DNA of 64,000 nt, from positions 1,612,001-1,676,000 of the forward strand of contig NZ_CP035925.1 in NCBI RefSeq assembly GCF_013373365.1, written 5' to 3'. The notes under the pieces were generated by a model. It saw only the letters and a list, made by a program, of their open reading frames with translations. It ran no database searches and was not told the DNA's origin. Shown piece by piece: positions 21,707-31,064 of this stretch (positions are counted from its first letter, which is position 1; each line of letters starts with the position of its first letter). The position numbers and the translations under genes are program-made. The DNA comes from Lentibacillus sp. CBA3610. Its GTDB lineage: Bacteria > Bacillota > Bacilli > Bacillales > Amphibacillaceae.

Positions 21707-21779
21707 GCGGGGTGTAGTTTAGTGGTAAAACCTCAGCCTTCAAGCTGATGTCGTGGGTTCGATCCCATCACCCGCTCCA
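21707..21779 (+). tRNA. tRNA-Gly (TCC), with indels in this sequence
   Basis: The cloverleaf is clear and CCA is encoded. The anticodon stem TCAGC/GCTGA encloses only six bases (CTTCAA); seven are required, and restoring one C gives anticodon TCC. The T-stem also encloses six bases (TTCGAT) instead of seven, and the 5' acceptor strand has one G too many to pair with CACCCGC. Three indels in 73 bases of an otherwise normal tRNA suggest base-calling faults. B. subtilis has a tRNA-Arg/tRNA-Gly pair in this chromosomal region. Confidence 0.85.
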
Positions 21780-21791
21780 TAACATATGAAT

Positions 21792-21869
21792 GTCAGTAGC
21801 TCAGCAGGATAGAGCAACAGCCTTCTAAGCTGTGGGTCGCGAGTTCGAATCCTGCCTGGGAACGCTACC
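21792..21869 (+). tRNA. tRNA-Arg (TCT), damaged acceptor stem
   Basis: The anticodon arm is intact: stem ACAGC/GCTGT with loop CTTCTAA, anticodon TCT. The D-arm (AGCTCAGCAGGATAGAGC) is normal. The 5' acceptor strand GTCAG is two bases short of what is needed to pair with CTGGGAAC at the 3' end, which itself has an extra A; the T-stem GCGAG/CCTGC mispairs. The 3' end reads CTACC, close to CCA. Same kind of damage as the neighbouring tRNA. Confidence 0.75.
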
Positions 21870-21870
21870 T

Positions 21871-21993
21871 GAGAAAACTCGGCTCCCGCCTCGTCTTTCC
21901 AGAGGTCAGAGGCCGGAAGTCACTTGAGGAAATCGTGAGTTAGCCGATTCCATATTGAAAAACGTCATCCGAAATTTTATAACTTTCTTTTCG
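21871..21993 (+). repeat. Hairpin repeat family R1, copy 2
   Basis: About 123 bp immediately after tRNA-Arg. It shares CCAGAGGTCAGAGGCCGGAA with copy 3 and the tail AACGTCATCCGAAATT with copy 1. The second hairpin (GAAATCG...GCCGATTCC) is imperfect here, possibly because of base errors in this block. It is followed directly by a terminator. Confidence 0.7.
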
Positions 21994-21999
21994 AAAAAA

Positions 22000-22034
22000 C
22001 CCGGTATCTTGTCGTCAAGGTACCGGGCTTTTTT
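22000..22034 (+). terminator. Terminator of the tRNA transcript
   Basis: CCCGGTATCTTG and CAAGGTACCGGG form a 12 bp stem with a 5-base loop, followed by CTTTTTT. It closes the unit of tRNA-Gly, tRNA-Arg and R1 repeat. Confidence 0.85.
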
Positions 22035-22114
22035 AAAATAATTCGTATTAGTCAGCGTATTAAGCATTTCAAAACTCAAGTTGTCTTAATCTCAACATGC
22101 GGATAAAGACGTTT

Positions 22115-22581
22115 TCATGGATAGTCATCAACTCGTTCTCCAATCAGTCGTATAAAAAATGAACATCAATATCATCTAATGTTCATCATTCATCACGACA
22201 TATGTTTTTTTTCGGCTCTCCGCGAGGCAGCAGAACACTGCCTGGGACCCTCTCAGCGGTATGTGTATGGCCGAAACAGACGACCTGTGCATGTTGTTCC
22301 TCGCCCCGATAGCGAATAGCGAGCGGATTTGATTTGACCTGATGCAGGTGCCCATGCGCAATAAAAAGGTTCAAGTCACCAAATTGTGCTGACTTGCTCT
22401 CAGGAAACTGGCATCAGTTATCGCAATACCGGCAACTTGAATGAATCCTTCCAGTGCCGGGTCGTCATTTCCAGTTCGAATCACCGGCAGTGGATTTTAT
22501 GATCGACATGATGACGTTTGTTAATGGCTGTAAGTTCTGCCTGTTGAACGTGACTATCACGACAATTAATACACTTGGCAT
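22115..22581 (-). pseudogene. ysnB: YfcE-type metallophosphoesterase (YsnB), frameshifted
   Basis: Likely a small cytoplasmic phosphodiesterase of the calcineurin-like fold. In the minus frames, an N-terminal VLIV.DSH (metal-binding DSH), then AHGHLHQVKSNPLAIRY, VCFGHTHTAE (metal-binding GHTH) and a GSVLLPRGE region follow in the usual family order, but in different frames. The last in-frame piece ends around TGA 22117 (GERVDDYP). The start is probably ATG 22581, overlapping the end of rdgB. The order rph-rdgB-ysnB is that of B. subtilis. Confidence 0.75.
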
Positions 22582-22589
22582 AACATATC

Positions 22590-23187
22590 ACATCTGCTAC
22601 CGGCAACTGTTTTGACCACTCTTCAAGCTGATTAATGGCATCGCTCCGGTGACTGGATGCTTGTTTTCCTCAGTGGAGCTTCGGCCCATTGTTTGTGTAC
22701 CATCAAGGTATAAAAATAGGATCGTAGCCAAACCCATATGCCTGATGTGAGGTCGAAATTTCCCTCACACTGCCCTTTTTTAAATATGGTTGCCTCACCC
22801 GGCACAGCTAACCGCCAGGATACAAACAAACGTGCAGTGCGATCAGGCGTATCGATCGCCTGTATTCGTTCAAGCACTTTGTCGATGTAGCCTGATCATT
22901 TTGTTGTCACCGGCGTACCTTGCCGAATAAATCCCGGCCGTCCTTCCAATGCATCAATGACCAGACCGGAATCAATCCGCCAGAACAGGGCGTCTGCAGT
23001 AACTCTGAAATTTGTTCAGCTTTCAATGCAGCATTTTCTTCAAATGTCGTTCCTGTTTCCTCGATATCGTCTATTTCACGGGATAACTCCAGCAGCGAAA
23101 GAGCATTTATTCCGTAGTTGGCAAAGAATGACTTGAAATTCTTGTGCTTTACCGGCATTTTTCGTGGCAATAAATCAGTTCATTCAT
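22590..23187 (-). pseudogene. rdgB: XTP/dITP diphosphatase (RdgB/HAM1 family), frameshifted
   Basis: Removes non-canonical purine nucleotides such as dITP and XTP. The N-terminal ATKN segment reads as IATKNAGKAQEF, followed by DDIEETGTTFEENAALKAEQ, the family core. The C-terminal end reads SHR..AINQLEEW, also typical. Several indels separate these pieces; part of the N-terminal half (about 23170-22990) stays in one frame. The 3' end overlaps or abuts ysnB. Known as ysnA in B. subtilis. Confidence 0.78.
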
Positions 23188-23189
23188 GG

Positions 23190-23925
23190 TGAATCTTCTT
23201 TGGTCTGTTTGTTCACCAATCCGGTAAGCGAGTTCGCCAAGGATTGTCTTTGGGATTGGTATTCAATCCTGCATTCCATCACCGGCAAGTCCCCAGCATG
23301 TTTGCAGCTGATTATTTGTAAACGTTGCTCCTCCCGGTCCCTGTATTTCGATAAATTCACCTGCTTCCGTCATACAACGTCATATCACAGCAGCTTCAGA
23401 GTCTTCCTGGTATTCAAATCAAGCAATTCTGCCCGTCGAAGAAATACCAGGAAAGGGCGGCAAGAAAATCTGTGACAGGCATTTTTAATGGGTTTAGACT
23501 GAAGTAACGTATTTAAAAGCTAAACAACGGCAACAAATGCTCCTGTTATCGAAGCTGTTTCGGGTACCGCCATCAGCCTGAATAACGTCACATCAACCAA
23601 ACAGTACGTTCACCGATTTGATTCAAATCGACAACTGATCTTAGTGCACGTCCAATTAAACGCTGAATTTCCATCGTTCTGCCGCTTACTTTTCTTTAGA
23701 GATCACGGATATTACGCTGGCTCCGTCGCTCTCGGAAGCATGGCATATTCCTGCCGTGATCCAGCCTTTCCCTGACTCGCATAAAAGGGCACCCGATCTC
23801 AATACTTTGCATGCATATACTTTTTGTGTCACCAATTCAATAAGTAGACCCTTCGGATGTTTAATATAATCGGTGTTAATCGTTACTGGTCGTAATTCGT
23901 TAAACTCGCGCTGGTCATTTCTCAA
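23190..23925 (-). pseudogene. rph: Ribonuclease PH, frameshifted
   Basis: A phosphorolytic 3'-5' exoribonuclease that trims tRNA 3' ends. The N-terminus (NDQREFNELRPVTINTDYIKHP) and GKGWITA are in one frame. The C-terminal part EAGEFIEIQGTG and TFTNNQLQTMLGLA can be followed across frame changes. TTG 23925 is the probable start, with AAGGAGG a little far upstream. Between gerM and rdgB as in B. subtilis. Confidence 0.78.
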
Positions 23926-24029
23926 TAGAACCTATGCCTCCTTAACTATGCATCCACGGTTTATCCTAACATATTTTTTACAATCAGACATGAATTATGA
24001 GTATCAGGGCGAAAAGAAAAAGACTGCTC

Positions 24030-25143
24030 AGCACAGCCTTTTTTAACTATAGCTTTTTCAGCAGAGAAAAACGATTGGGCCGTTACGGGGTTCTGTATAT
24101 GCTTCCCGTTTTCATTAAACAGCGTCTCAACATCCTCCACCTTTACTTCAAACAGCTTCCACGCTTCATCTTGTGTCAGTGTTCGTACAACGTTTCCATG
24201 ACTTCATTGGAAATGACAGCATCATCCGTGTTCTGCAAACTTCTGATGAAACCAACTTCAAGCACACATCGGTTTAAACTTGGATCACTGGTCATTTCTG
24301 TAGATTATTAGAGACATGCTGGCAAATTGGTTATCAGCTCCGGCCTTCCATTAATGTCTGAATCATAGATCCGTATAAACCACTATCTTCCGCATCAATA
24401 TATTGGTGACAGGTACAAAATATTGATTGTCACCTTGAGCAGATGGGTAGTACATGTGGACAGTTCGTTTGCCATCAAATCCACTGAATTGGATTGAACC
24501 AGGTTTATACATTCACTCTGAAATAGCCATCACCAATAGGCGTCCATCAACAGGCATTGTCTCCTGTGGTTTCCGTTAATACGCAGTTCATGTTATCAAC
24601 ACCATCAAAAACTGTTTACTGTTGAAAGTCCATGGCTTGCAGTATTCCAACCTCATTTCCGCCTGATAATTTCTCGAAATTCCTCAGAGACATCGACAAA
24701 CCATTGTTCCGTTATCTTCCAGGTTCAATCCAAGTATTTGCGTACCTGCTGGTAATACAGCCTGAAATCCATTTGGCATATGATGTAACGGCCCGTCTAT
24801 CACGAGATGTTCTAACGCTTGTTCTGGCTACCTGATTGGATTCGCTTTGGGCAGTTGTAATGTCTGGAAGCTACCATTACCATGGAATCAAGTAAATATA
24901 ACTGTCTGTCAACCGTTTCAGGTGTTGTTCCCTCATCCTCTTCAGCTTCTTTCCTGACTTCCTTCCTCCTTCGTATTTACTTCTTCACCTTCACCTGTTC
25001 ATCTTCCAAATCATCGACTGTTTCAGCATCTTGCGGGATCCATTTCTTCGTTATTTATGAATTGTTCCCCTGAAAACACCCGATAATTATAATAGTTGAG
25101 AAACACCGTTAGGCTTAATAGCATAGACTGCGCTTTCTGGCAT
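24030..25143 (-). pseudogene. gerM: Spore germination protein GerM, frameshifted
   Basis: GerM is a sporulation and germination lipoprotein with two GerMN domains. On the minus strand, across frames, I read TVDRQLYLLDS, then QALEHLVIDGPLHHMPNGFQ and AVLPAGTQILGLN, which is the GerMN core; a second set around RTVHMYYPSAQGDNQYFVPV marks the other domain. The start is ATG 25143 behind AGGAGGG. The lipoprotein cysteine is not visible in frame, probably because of an indel. Position between racE and rph matches B. subtilis. The 3' limit is approximate. Confidence 0.7.
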
Positions 25144-25223
25144 GTTTTTCCCTCCTACGATGGTTTGTACTATTATATATACGAGCTCACAAAAAATTTA
25201 GACCAACCTGTAAATAAAAAATT

Positions 25224-25258
25224 GAATCCTCTCTGAACAAAAATATCAGAAAGGATTC
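25224..25258 (-). terminator. Terminator after racE
   Basis: GAATCCTCTCTGA and TCAGAAAGGATTC form a 13-position stem with one mismatch and a 9-base loop; on the minus strand a run CAATTTTTTA follows. It ends the racE transcript before gerM. Confidence 0.75.
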
Positions 25259-25348
25259 TGGATGACAGCTTTTCCGATCGTAAACCGACTGAAATAATCA
25301 GTGGATTTCCTTGAAATACGCTCAGTAATCATTGCAAATAACCCTATA

Positions 25349-26068
25349 TCACCGGTTGCATAAAAATTGGTGATTGGTGTTATTCCTCCTTGATACAAAG
25401 ATCATGGAAATCGAGATCGTACTGGCCTCTCGTGCCGTTTCTTCACTCGATGAGATAACCATAACCTGATTTCCAATCACTTTTTGAATCGTATCTTTGA
25501 TTAACGGATAATGTGTGCATCCGAGAATCAGTGTATCAATATGATTTTGCTCCTTCAAAGGCATTAACGACGTTTCTACAATTTCATCAGCCTTGGCACC
25601 GGATAAAACACCCTGTTCAACCATTGGAACAAACAATGGGCATGCCAGCGGGTTAACATGAATATTGGCATTAATGTTTTGCAATGCCTTTGTATAGGCA
25701 TCACTTCGAATTGTTCCTTCTGTTCCAATCACACCTATATGGGTGTTTTTCGTGAACTTAATGGCTGCGCGTGCCCCGGGATTGATGACCCCAATAACTG
25801 GAATCGACAGTTGATTCTCCAGTTCATTTAAGGTAAAAGCTGTAGCTGTATTACATGCAATCACAAGCATCTTAATGTCCTTATCAAGTAAAAAATTCAC
25901 CATTTCCCATGTGAATGTTTTAACCTCATCTTTGGATCTTGGCCCGTACGGACATCTCAGTGTATCACCTAAATAAATTAATCTTTCACCCGGCAGCTGA
26001 CGCATAAGTTCATGAGCGACTGTCAAACCGCCCACACCGGAATCGATTACTCCTATTGCCTGATTCAA
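25349..26068 (-). CDS. racE: Glutamate racemase, 3' end frameshifted
   Basis: Makes D-glutamate for peptidoglycan. The two catalytic cysteines are in [10 protein letters not shown] (near residue 74) and [10 protein letters not shown] (near residue 185), and the N-terminus [12 protein letters not shown] is standard. The frame is normal up to [13 protein letters not shown] and then goes off; the expected ending [17 protein letters not shown] continues out of frame to about 25250. So the true protein is longer (about 265 residues) and the listed stop is an artefact of an indel. TTG 26068 is the start, behind AGAGG. Product is essential in most bacteria, which argues against real loss. Confidence 0.9.
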   Translation of the reverse strand: MNQAIGVIDSGVGGLTVAHELMRQLPGERLIYLGDTLRCPYGPRSKDEVKTFTWEMVNFLLDKDIKMLVIACNTATAFTLNELENQLSIPVIGVINPGARAAIKFTKNTHIGVIGTEGTIRSDAYTKALQNINANIHVNPLACPLFVPMVEQGVLSGAKADEIVETSLMPLKEQNHIDTLILGCTHYPLIKDTIQKVIGNQVMVISSSEETAREASTISISMIFVSRRNNTNHQFLCNR

Positions 26069-26088
26069 AAAATCGCCTCTTCTTGCTG

Positions 26089-26538
26089 TTATTTTTGGTC
26101 CACATGCTGCATTTCTTCATACAGAAACGTTAACATATCGTTTAATGTTTCAGTTTGTTCTGTTGAAAAGTTTTCCAGTACGTCACCTAAATATTCCTGA
26201 CGTTTTTTAATCACTTCATTTATAATCGTTCGCCCTTTTTCCAAAACATGAATTCTTACGACACGCCGGTCTTTTGTATCTCTCACCCGTTCAACGAGCT
26301 GGTTTTTTTCCAGCCGGTCCACCAGATCTGTTGTTGTACTGAATGCCAATCCATTTTTATTTGAAAGTTCTCCAATTGTTAAATCACCTTCAATGAGGAA
26401 CTGCAAGGCGATGAATTGCGGTGACGTGATTGGGTAATGATTGAGTATTTTTCGCCCGTTCTGTTTGATCATACCAGATATGTAGCGTAATCGTTTTTCA
26501 AGATTTGCAATTGTTTCTGATGATATATCCTGATTCAA
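26089..26538 (-). CDS. ysmB: MarR-family transcriptional regulator (YsmB-like)
   Basis: About 149 residues with a winged helix-turn-helix: [44 protein letters not shown] spans it (given here in part: TIGELSNK and [14 protein letters not shown]), and the wing has [13 protein letters not shown]. Dimerisation helices lie at both ends. TTG 26538 follows a G-rich site. It precedes racE by 20 bases, so they are probably co-transcribed, as in B. subtilis, where ysmB neighbours racE and gerE. Ligand and targets unknown. Confidence 0.88.
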   Translation of the reverse strand: MNQDISSETIANLEKRLRYISGMIKQNGRKILNHYPITSPQFIALQFLIEGDLTIGELSNKNGLAFSTTTDLVDRLEKNQLVERVRDTKDRRVVRIHVLEKGRTIINEVIKKRQEYLGDVLENFSTEQTETLNDMLTFLYEEMQHVDQK

Positions 26539-26709
26539 GACGGGTGCCCCCTCATGAATATTCCAATTTTATGTACATATTTTAACATAACATGACAAAA
26601 ATATCAGTTTATCTTACGGAACCATATCATTTAAGCTGAGAAAAACTTTCCCGGATCCTGAGAGTAGTGTGACTACTGTCATAATATTTAACTTCCTCCA
26701 AAATGTGCT

Positions 26710-26737
26710 CACCGTTTACACATATCTTCATACACTA
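26710..26737 (+). promoter_or_regulatory. Possible sigma-K promoter of gerE
   Basis: CATACACTA (26729-26737) fits the sigma-K -10 pattern CATANNNTA, and CACC (26710-26713) lies 15 bases upstream as a -35. gerE is a late mother-cell gene under sigma-K in B. subtilis. Confidence 0.45.
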
Positions 26738-26798
26738 ATAGTGACTAAATAATTTACCCTTCATCTGCAGCTCTTTGACAGCAAGGAGGGGTTATCAC

Positions 26799-27023
26799 TT
26801 GAAGGACAACGAGTACAAACCGAAGCAACTATTAACGAAACGCGAAAAAGAAGTATTTGAGCTCTTAGTACAAGATAAAACAACAAAAGAAATTGCCCAG
26901 GAATTGTTTATATCTGAGAAAACGGTCCGGAACCATATTTCCAATTCAATGCAGAAATTGGGTGTCAAGGGGCGATCACAAGCTGTCGTAGAACTTCTCC
27001 GCATGGGGGAGTTAAAGCTTTAG
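26799..27023 (+). CDS. gerE: Late mother-cell sporulation regulator GerE
   Basis: A 74-residue DNA-binding protein made only of a LuxR-type helix-turn-helix (LTKREKEVFELLVQDKTTKE, then FISEKTVRNHISNSMQKLGV). It controls coat genes late in sporulation. The start is TTG 26799, with AAGGAGGGG 7 bases upstream; using TTG 26775 would bury that site inside the gene. The length equals that of B. subtilis GerE. The only sporulation gene of this stretch on the plus strand. Confidence 0.95.
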   Translation: MKDNEYKPKQLLTKREKEVFELLVQDKTTKEIAQELFISEKTVRNHISNSMQKLGVKGRSQAVVELLRMGELKL

Positions 27024-27024
27024 G

Positions 27025-27059
27025 AAAAACCGACTTTCTTTTTAGGAAGTCGGTTTTTT
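27025..27059. terminator. Bidirectional terminator between gerE and ysmA
   Basis: AAAAACCGACTT and AAGTCGGTTTTTT form a 12 bp stem with A and T runs on both sides. It overlaps the last codons of ysmA, so it serves both convergent genes. Confidence 0.85.
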
Positions 27060-27506
27060 CCTCTCTATGTTGTCTGCCAGTCGCTCTTTTATGGAATCAG
27101 ATAATGGGGCTGGTTTTCCTGTTTCAGGATTTATGTATACCATTCTTCCGCGTCCTGTTAAACAAAGATGTTCGTCTTCATTTAACGCCATGTAATGGAC
27201 GTCCAGAGATGTGTTGCCAACATGATCCACTTTAACATATAACGTGAGGTTCTCATTAAAATAGATCTGCTTATGATAATCACATTGCAGATCCGCCACT
27301 ATTGGCATTGCTGCGTCACTTTGATTATCAAAAAGGCCTGATGCTTTTAGAAATTCAATGCGCGCTTCTTCAAAATAAATAAACGGTGACACATTATTCA
27401 CATGCCCAAACATGTCCGTTTCAGAAAAACGGATTTTGACCGGAATAAAAAATGAAAATTCAGACCGCCATTCTTGCATGTTATCAATATATGAAATCCT
27501 GCCCAA
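27042..27506 (-). CDS. ysmA: Hotdog-fold acyl-CoA thioesterase (YsmA-like)
   Basis: About 154 residues of the 4-hydroxybenzoyl-CoA thioesterase/YbgC type: PVKIRFSETDMFGHVNNV contains the catalytic Asp and HVNN signature near residue 30-37, then YFEEARIEFLK and the strand region FNENLTLYVKVDHVG. Likely hydrolyses acyl-CoA; the substrate is unknown. TTG 27506 is the start, with AAGGAGG 7 bases upstream. In B. subtilis ysmA also lies between gerE and sdhB. Confidence 0.85.
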   Translation of the reverse strand: MGRISYIDNMQEWRSEFSFFIPVKIRFSETDMFGHVNNVSPFIYFEEARIEFLKASGLFDNQSDAAMPIVADLQCDYHKQIYFNENLTLYVKVDHVGNTSLDVHYMALNEDEHLCLTGRGRMVYINPETGKPAPLSDSIKERLADNIERKKPTS

Positions 27507-27529
27507 TTCATTGCCTCCTTATTAAAAAT

Positions 27530-27557
27530 GACCCTCGCCAATAGGCAAGCAAGGGTC
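27530..27557 (-). terminator. Terminator after sdhB
   Basis: GACCCTCGCC and GGCAAGCAAGGGTC form a stem just downstream of sdhB, followed on the minus strand by ATTTTTA. Confidence 0.7.
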
Positions 27558-27579
27558 ATCATAGATTAATAGATTTAAC

Positions 27580-28341
27580 TTAATGTGCTTCGTCGCTGCC
27601 AAAGAAGTTCTTGAATGCTTGAATGTTTGTAGCACGGTTCATAGCAGCAATTGATGTAGTTAATGGTATACCTTTAGGACATACTTGAACACAGTTCTGT
27701 GCGTTGGCTGCAGCCTGAGATGCCTCCATCTTCATCAAGCCATCCAAGCGTTCACTTGCGTTCATTTCACCTGTGGATGGGCATTGAACAAACGCACTTT
27801 GTGGACAGGCCCGCCCGATAAAGTCAGATTTGTCATTCACATTCGGACAAGCCTCCAGGCAAACACCGCAACTCATGCATTTGGACAGCTCGTATGCCCA
27901 TTGGCGTTTTTTCTCCGGCATACGCGGCCCCGGACCAAGGTCATGTGTCCCGTCGATTGGTATCCATGCCTTGACTTGTTTCAATGCATCAAACATCTGT
28001 TCACGATCAACAAACAGATCACGAATGACCGGGAATGTGCTCATCGGCTCAAGATGGATTGGCTGCTCCAAATCATCCACCAGCGCTGCACATGATTGCC
28101 GTGCTGTTCCATTAATAACCATGGAACAAGCACCGCAAACCTCCTCAAGGCAATTCATATCCCATTGAACCGGTGATGTATTCTCCCCATCGGCATTTAC
28201 AGGATTTCTTTGTATCTCCATCAGCCCGGAAATAACGTTCATGTTTGTTTTATATGGTATTTCAAAGGTCTCTTTATAAGGAGAAGCATCCGGGCTATCC
28301 TGACGTGTAATGACAAACGTAACAGTACTTTGCTCAGCCAT
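27580..28341 (-). CDS. sdhB: Succinate dehydrogenase iron-sulfur subunit
   Basis: Carries electrons from the flavoprotein SdhA to the membrane subunit. 253 residues. Cysteine clusters are visible for [2Fe-2S] (CLEEVCGACSMVINGTARQSC), [4Fe-4S] (CMSCGVCLEACPN) and [3Fe-4S] (CP near 180 with CVQVCPKGIP), in the right order. Last gene of sdhCAB, 15 bases after sdhA, with GGGAG before its ATG. Confidence 0.97.
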   Translation of the reverse strand: MAEQSTVTFVITRQDSPDASPYKETFEIPYKTNMNVISGLMEIQRNPVNADGENTSPVQWDMNCLEEVCGACSMVINGTARQSCAALVDDLEQPIHLEPMSTFPVIRDLFVDREQMFDALKQVKAWIPIDGTHDLGPGPRMPEKKRQWAYELSKCMSCGVCLEACPNVNDKSDFIGRACPQSAFVQCPSTGEMNASERLDGLMKMEASQAAANAQNCVQVCPKGIPLTTSIAAMNRATNIQAFKNFFGSDEAH

Positions 28342-28356
28342 TTCAACCTACTCCCT

Positions 28357-30108
28357 TCATTTTTGTTTGGAATAATCGCGCTTACGCGGTGTAATATGGG
28401 AAACATCCACATCCTCGTAAGTAATGACAGGTTCATCATTCTCTTTATCATACTCTGCAATCGTCGTTTTCAGGAAGTTCTCATCATCTCGTTCAGGGAA
28501 TTCCGGCTTATAATGTGCACCACGTGTTTCATCACGTTTCAGAGCGCCGTTTGTGATCACACGGGCCAGGTGAAGCATGCTTTCAAGTTGGCGTGTGAAC
28601 ATAACACCCTGGTTATTCCAGCGGGACGTATCATTGATATTGATATTTTCCCAGCGTTCCATCAGCTCTTTAATCTTCTTATCTGTCTCTTTCAGCCTGT
28701 CGTTATAACGGACAACGGTTACGTTATCTGTCATCAATTCTCCCAGTTCTTTATGAATCTGGTAAGCATTTTCAGTACCATCCATTTGCATCAATTTCTC
28801 AAATTTATCCTGTTCTTCTTTTTCCTTGTCTTCAAACAGTTTTGACGGTAAGTCGTCAACGTGTTTATCCAGACCGTCGATATATTCAATGGCTTTCGGA
28901 CCAGCTACAGTTCCGCCGTAAATAGCCGAAAGCAATGAGTTGGCACCTAAGCGGTTTGCGCCATGCTGTGAATAATCACATTCACCCGCAGCAAAAATAC
29001 CCGGAATACTGGTCATCTGATTATAATCAACCCAAAGACCGCCCATTGAGTAGTGAACAGCAGGGAAAATTTTCATAGGGACTTTGCGCGGATCCTCGCC
29101 AACAAATTTTTCATAAATCTCAATGATACCGCCCAATTTGACATCAAGTTCTTTCGGATCTTTATGGGACAAATCCAGATAAACCATGTTCTCGCCGTTA
29201 ACGCCGAGCTTCTGATTGACACAAACATCAAAGATTTCGCGTGTTGCCACATCACGTGGCACCAGATTACCGTATGCCGGATATTTCTCTTCCAGGAAGT
29301 ACCATGGCTCACCGTCTTTATATGTCCAGACACGTCCACCTTCACCACGTGCCGATTCACTCATCAGACGCAGTTTATCATCGCCGGGTATGGCGGTTGG
29401 ATGGATTTGAATAAATTCACCATTCGCATACTTAGCACCTTGCTGATATAGTATACTGGCTGCTGAACCGGTATTAATCATCGAGTTGGTGGATTTGCCA
29501 AAGATGATTCCGGGACCGCCCGATGCTATGATGACAGCATCTGACGGGAATGACTTAATCTCGTGTGAACGAATATTTTGACCAACAATGCCGCGCCCGA
29601 CATTGTCTTCATCAATAACCGCGCCAACGAACTCCCAGCTTTCATATTTATTAACCAGGCCTTCCACTTCATAACGGCGGACCTGTTCATCCAGAGCGTA
29701 CAACAATTGCTGTCCCGTCGTTGCGCCTGCATACGCTGTGCGATGATGCTGTGTACCTCCGAAACGACGGAAATCAAGAAGCCCCTCAGGTGTGCGGTTA
29801 AACATGACACCCATACGGTCGAGCATGTTAATGATGCTTGGAGCCGCATCACACATGGCTTTTACCGGCGGCTGGTTGGCAAGGAAGTCACCGCCATAGA
29901 TCGTATCATCAAAGTGAATATCTGGTGAATCGCCTTCGCCTTTCGTATTGACAGCACCATTAATTCCACCTTGAGCACACACAGAGTGAGAACGTTTGAC
30001 AGGCACAATAGAAAACAAATCTACATTCACACCTGCTTCAGCTGCTTTGATCGTTGCCATAAGGCCGGCTAAACCGCCGCCAACAACAATAACTTTCCGG
30101 TTACTCAT
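28357..30108 (-). CDS. sdhA: Succinate dehydrogenase flavoprotein subunit
   Basis: Oxidises succinate to fumarate. 583 residues. FAD-binding GGGLAGLMATIKAAE at residues 9-23, the FAD-linked histidine in SHSVCAQGGINGA near residue 41, catalytic SESARGEGGRVW and the HYSMGGLWVD segment are present. Length and order match the Bacillus type B enzyme. AAGGAGTG lies upstream of the ATG. Confidence 0.97.
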   Translation of the reverse strand: MSNRKVIVVGGGLAGLMATIKAAEAGVNVDLFSIVPVKRSHSVCAQGGINGAVNTKGEGDSPDIHFDDTIYGGDFLANQPPVKAMCDAAPSIINMLDRMGVMFNRTPEGLLDFRRFGGTQHHRTAYAGATTGQQLLYALDEQVRRYEVEGLVNKYESWEFVGAVIDEDNVGRGIVGQNIRSHEIKSFPSDAVIIASGGPGIIFGKSTNSMINTGSAASILYQQGAKYANGEFIQIHPTAIPGDDKLRLMSESARGEGGRVWTYKDGEPWYFLEEKYPAYGNLVPRDVATREIFDVCVNQKLGVNGENMVYLDLSHKDPKELDVKLGGIIEIYEKFVGEDPRKVPMKIFPAVHYSMGGLWVDYNQMTSIPGIFAAGECDYSQHGANRLGANSLLSAIYGGTVAGPKAIEYIDGLDKHVDDLPSKLFEDKEKEEQDKFEKLMQMDGTENAYQIHKELGELMTDNVTVVRYNDRLKETDKKIKELMERWENININDTSRWNNQGVMFTRQLESMLHLARVITNGALKRDETRGAHYKPEFPERDDENFLKTTIAEYDKENDEPVITYEDVDVSHITPRKRDYSKQK

Positions 30109-30158
30109 ATGGATTACTCACTCCTTGTTCTCTGTATTAAAAGGTTGTTTGCGTACTA

Positions 30159-30779
30159 TTAAACACCGTACGCAAATTGAATCAGTGTTCTGACACCTAC
30201 ATAGCTAAGAGCCAGGAAGACAATCAATGTTAAGTATGTAACAATCTTCTGGGATTTTGGTGATTGTGTGAAGCCCCATGAAACCAGGAAACTCCAAAGA
30301 CCATTCGCAAAATGGAAGGTCGTTGATATAACACCAATAATATAGAACCAGAACATGACCGGGCTCGCAAGAATATTTTCCATCAGGTTATAATCCAGTT
30401 CCTCATTGCCAAGACCGATTTGAACACGTGTCTCCCATACGTGCCATACAATAAATACAAACGTAATGATACCGGTTACCCGCTGCAGGTAAAACATCCA
30501 GTTACGGAAATAACCGTATCGTCTTGTATTGTTCTTTGCAACAAAGACAATATAAACCCCTAATATTGCATGAAATAGAATCGGCAGGTAAATAACCAGG
30601 ATTTCCAACGCTAAACGGAACGGCAAATCATGCATGAATCCAGCCGCCTGATTAAAGCTTTCTTCACCATACACAGCAAAGTGGTTAACAACCAAATGCT
30701 GAATAAGAAAAATCCCGATCGGAACTACCCCTAACAAGGAGTGGAGCCTGCGGTAAAAAAACTCTCGATGTTCTGCCAT
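30159..30779 (-). CDS. sdhC: Succinate dehydrogenase cytochrome b558 subunit
   Basis: Membrane anchor that binds two hemes and menaquinone in the Bacillus-type complex. 206 residues with five hydrophobic helices; histidines that could be heme ligands lie in IQHLVVNHFAVYG, FHAILGVYIVF, FIVWHVWETR and TTFHFANGLWSF. First gene of sdhCAB with a strong GGGGGG site. The 285-base gap upstream holds its promoter and that of divergent yslB; I could not place either confidently. Confidence 0.96.
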   Translation of the reverse strand: MAEHREFFYRRLHSLLGVVPIGIFLIQHLVVNHFAVYGEESFNQAAGFMHDLPFRLALEILVIYLPILFHAILGVYIVFVAKNNTRRYGYFRNWMFYLQRVTGIITFVFIVWHVWETRVQIGLGNEELDYNLMENILASPVMFWFYIIGVISTTFHFANGLWSFLVSWGFTQSPKSQKIVTYLTLIVFLALSYVGVRTLIQFAYGV

Positions 30780-31064
30780 TTGTTACCCCCCTTGGTTTAA
30801 ATGTTAATATTGCAGTCAGTACACTTTTTTGACAATGAACCTTACTTACTTTTATTGCCCAAAAATGTACAATTTATGACATACTTATTGTAATCCTAAC
30901 TATGATAAGCGTCAAGAAAAGGACCAGGACATTTTGCTAAAATATGAAAATTTAACTGATGCTGCTTGCACTTTGACGCTATTGCATAGATAATGAAATC
31001 AGATATAATTTTTAGATTAACCAATGTATCTTACGTGCATTAGTTATGGGAAAGGATGACACCA

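Noticed and set aside
18988..25143. Programmed frameshifting or a set of true pseudogenes
   Set aside because: Too many indels in too many unrelated genes, with the same kind of damage in tRNAs; sequence error explains all at once.
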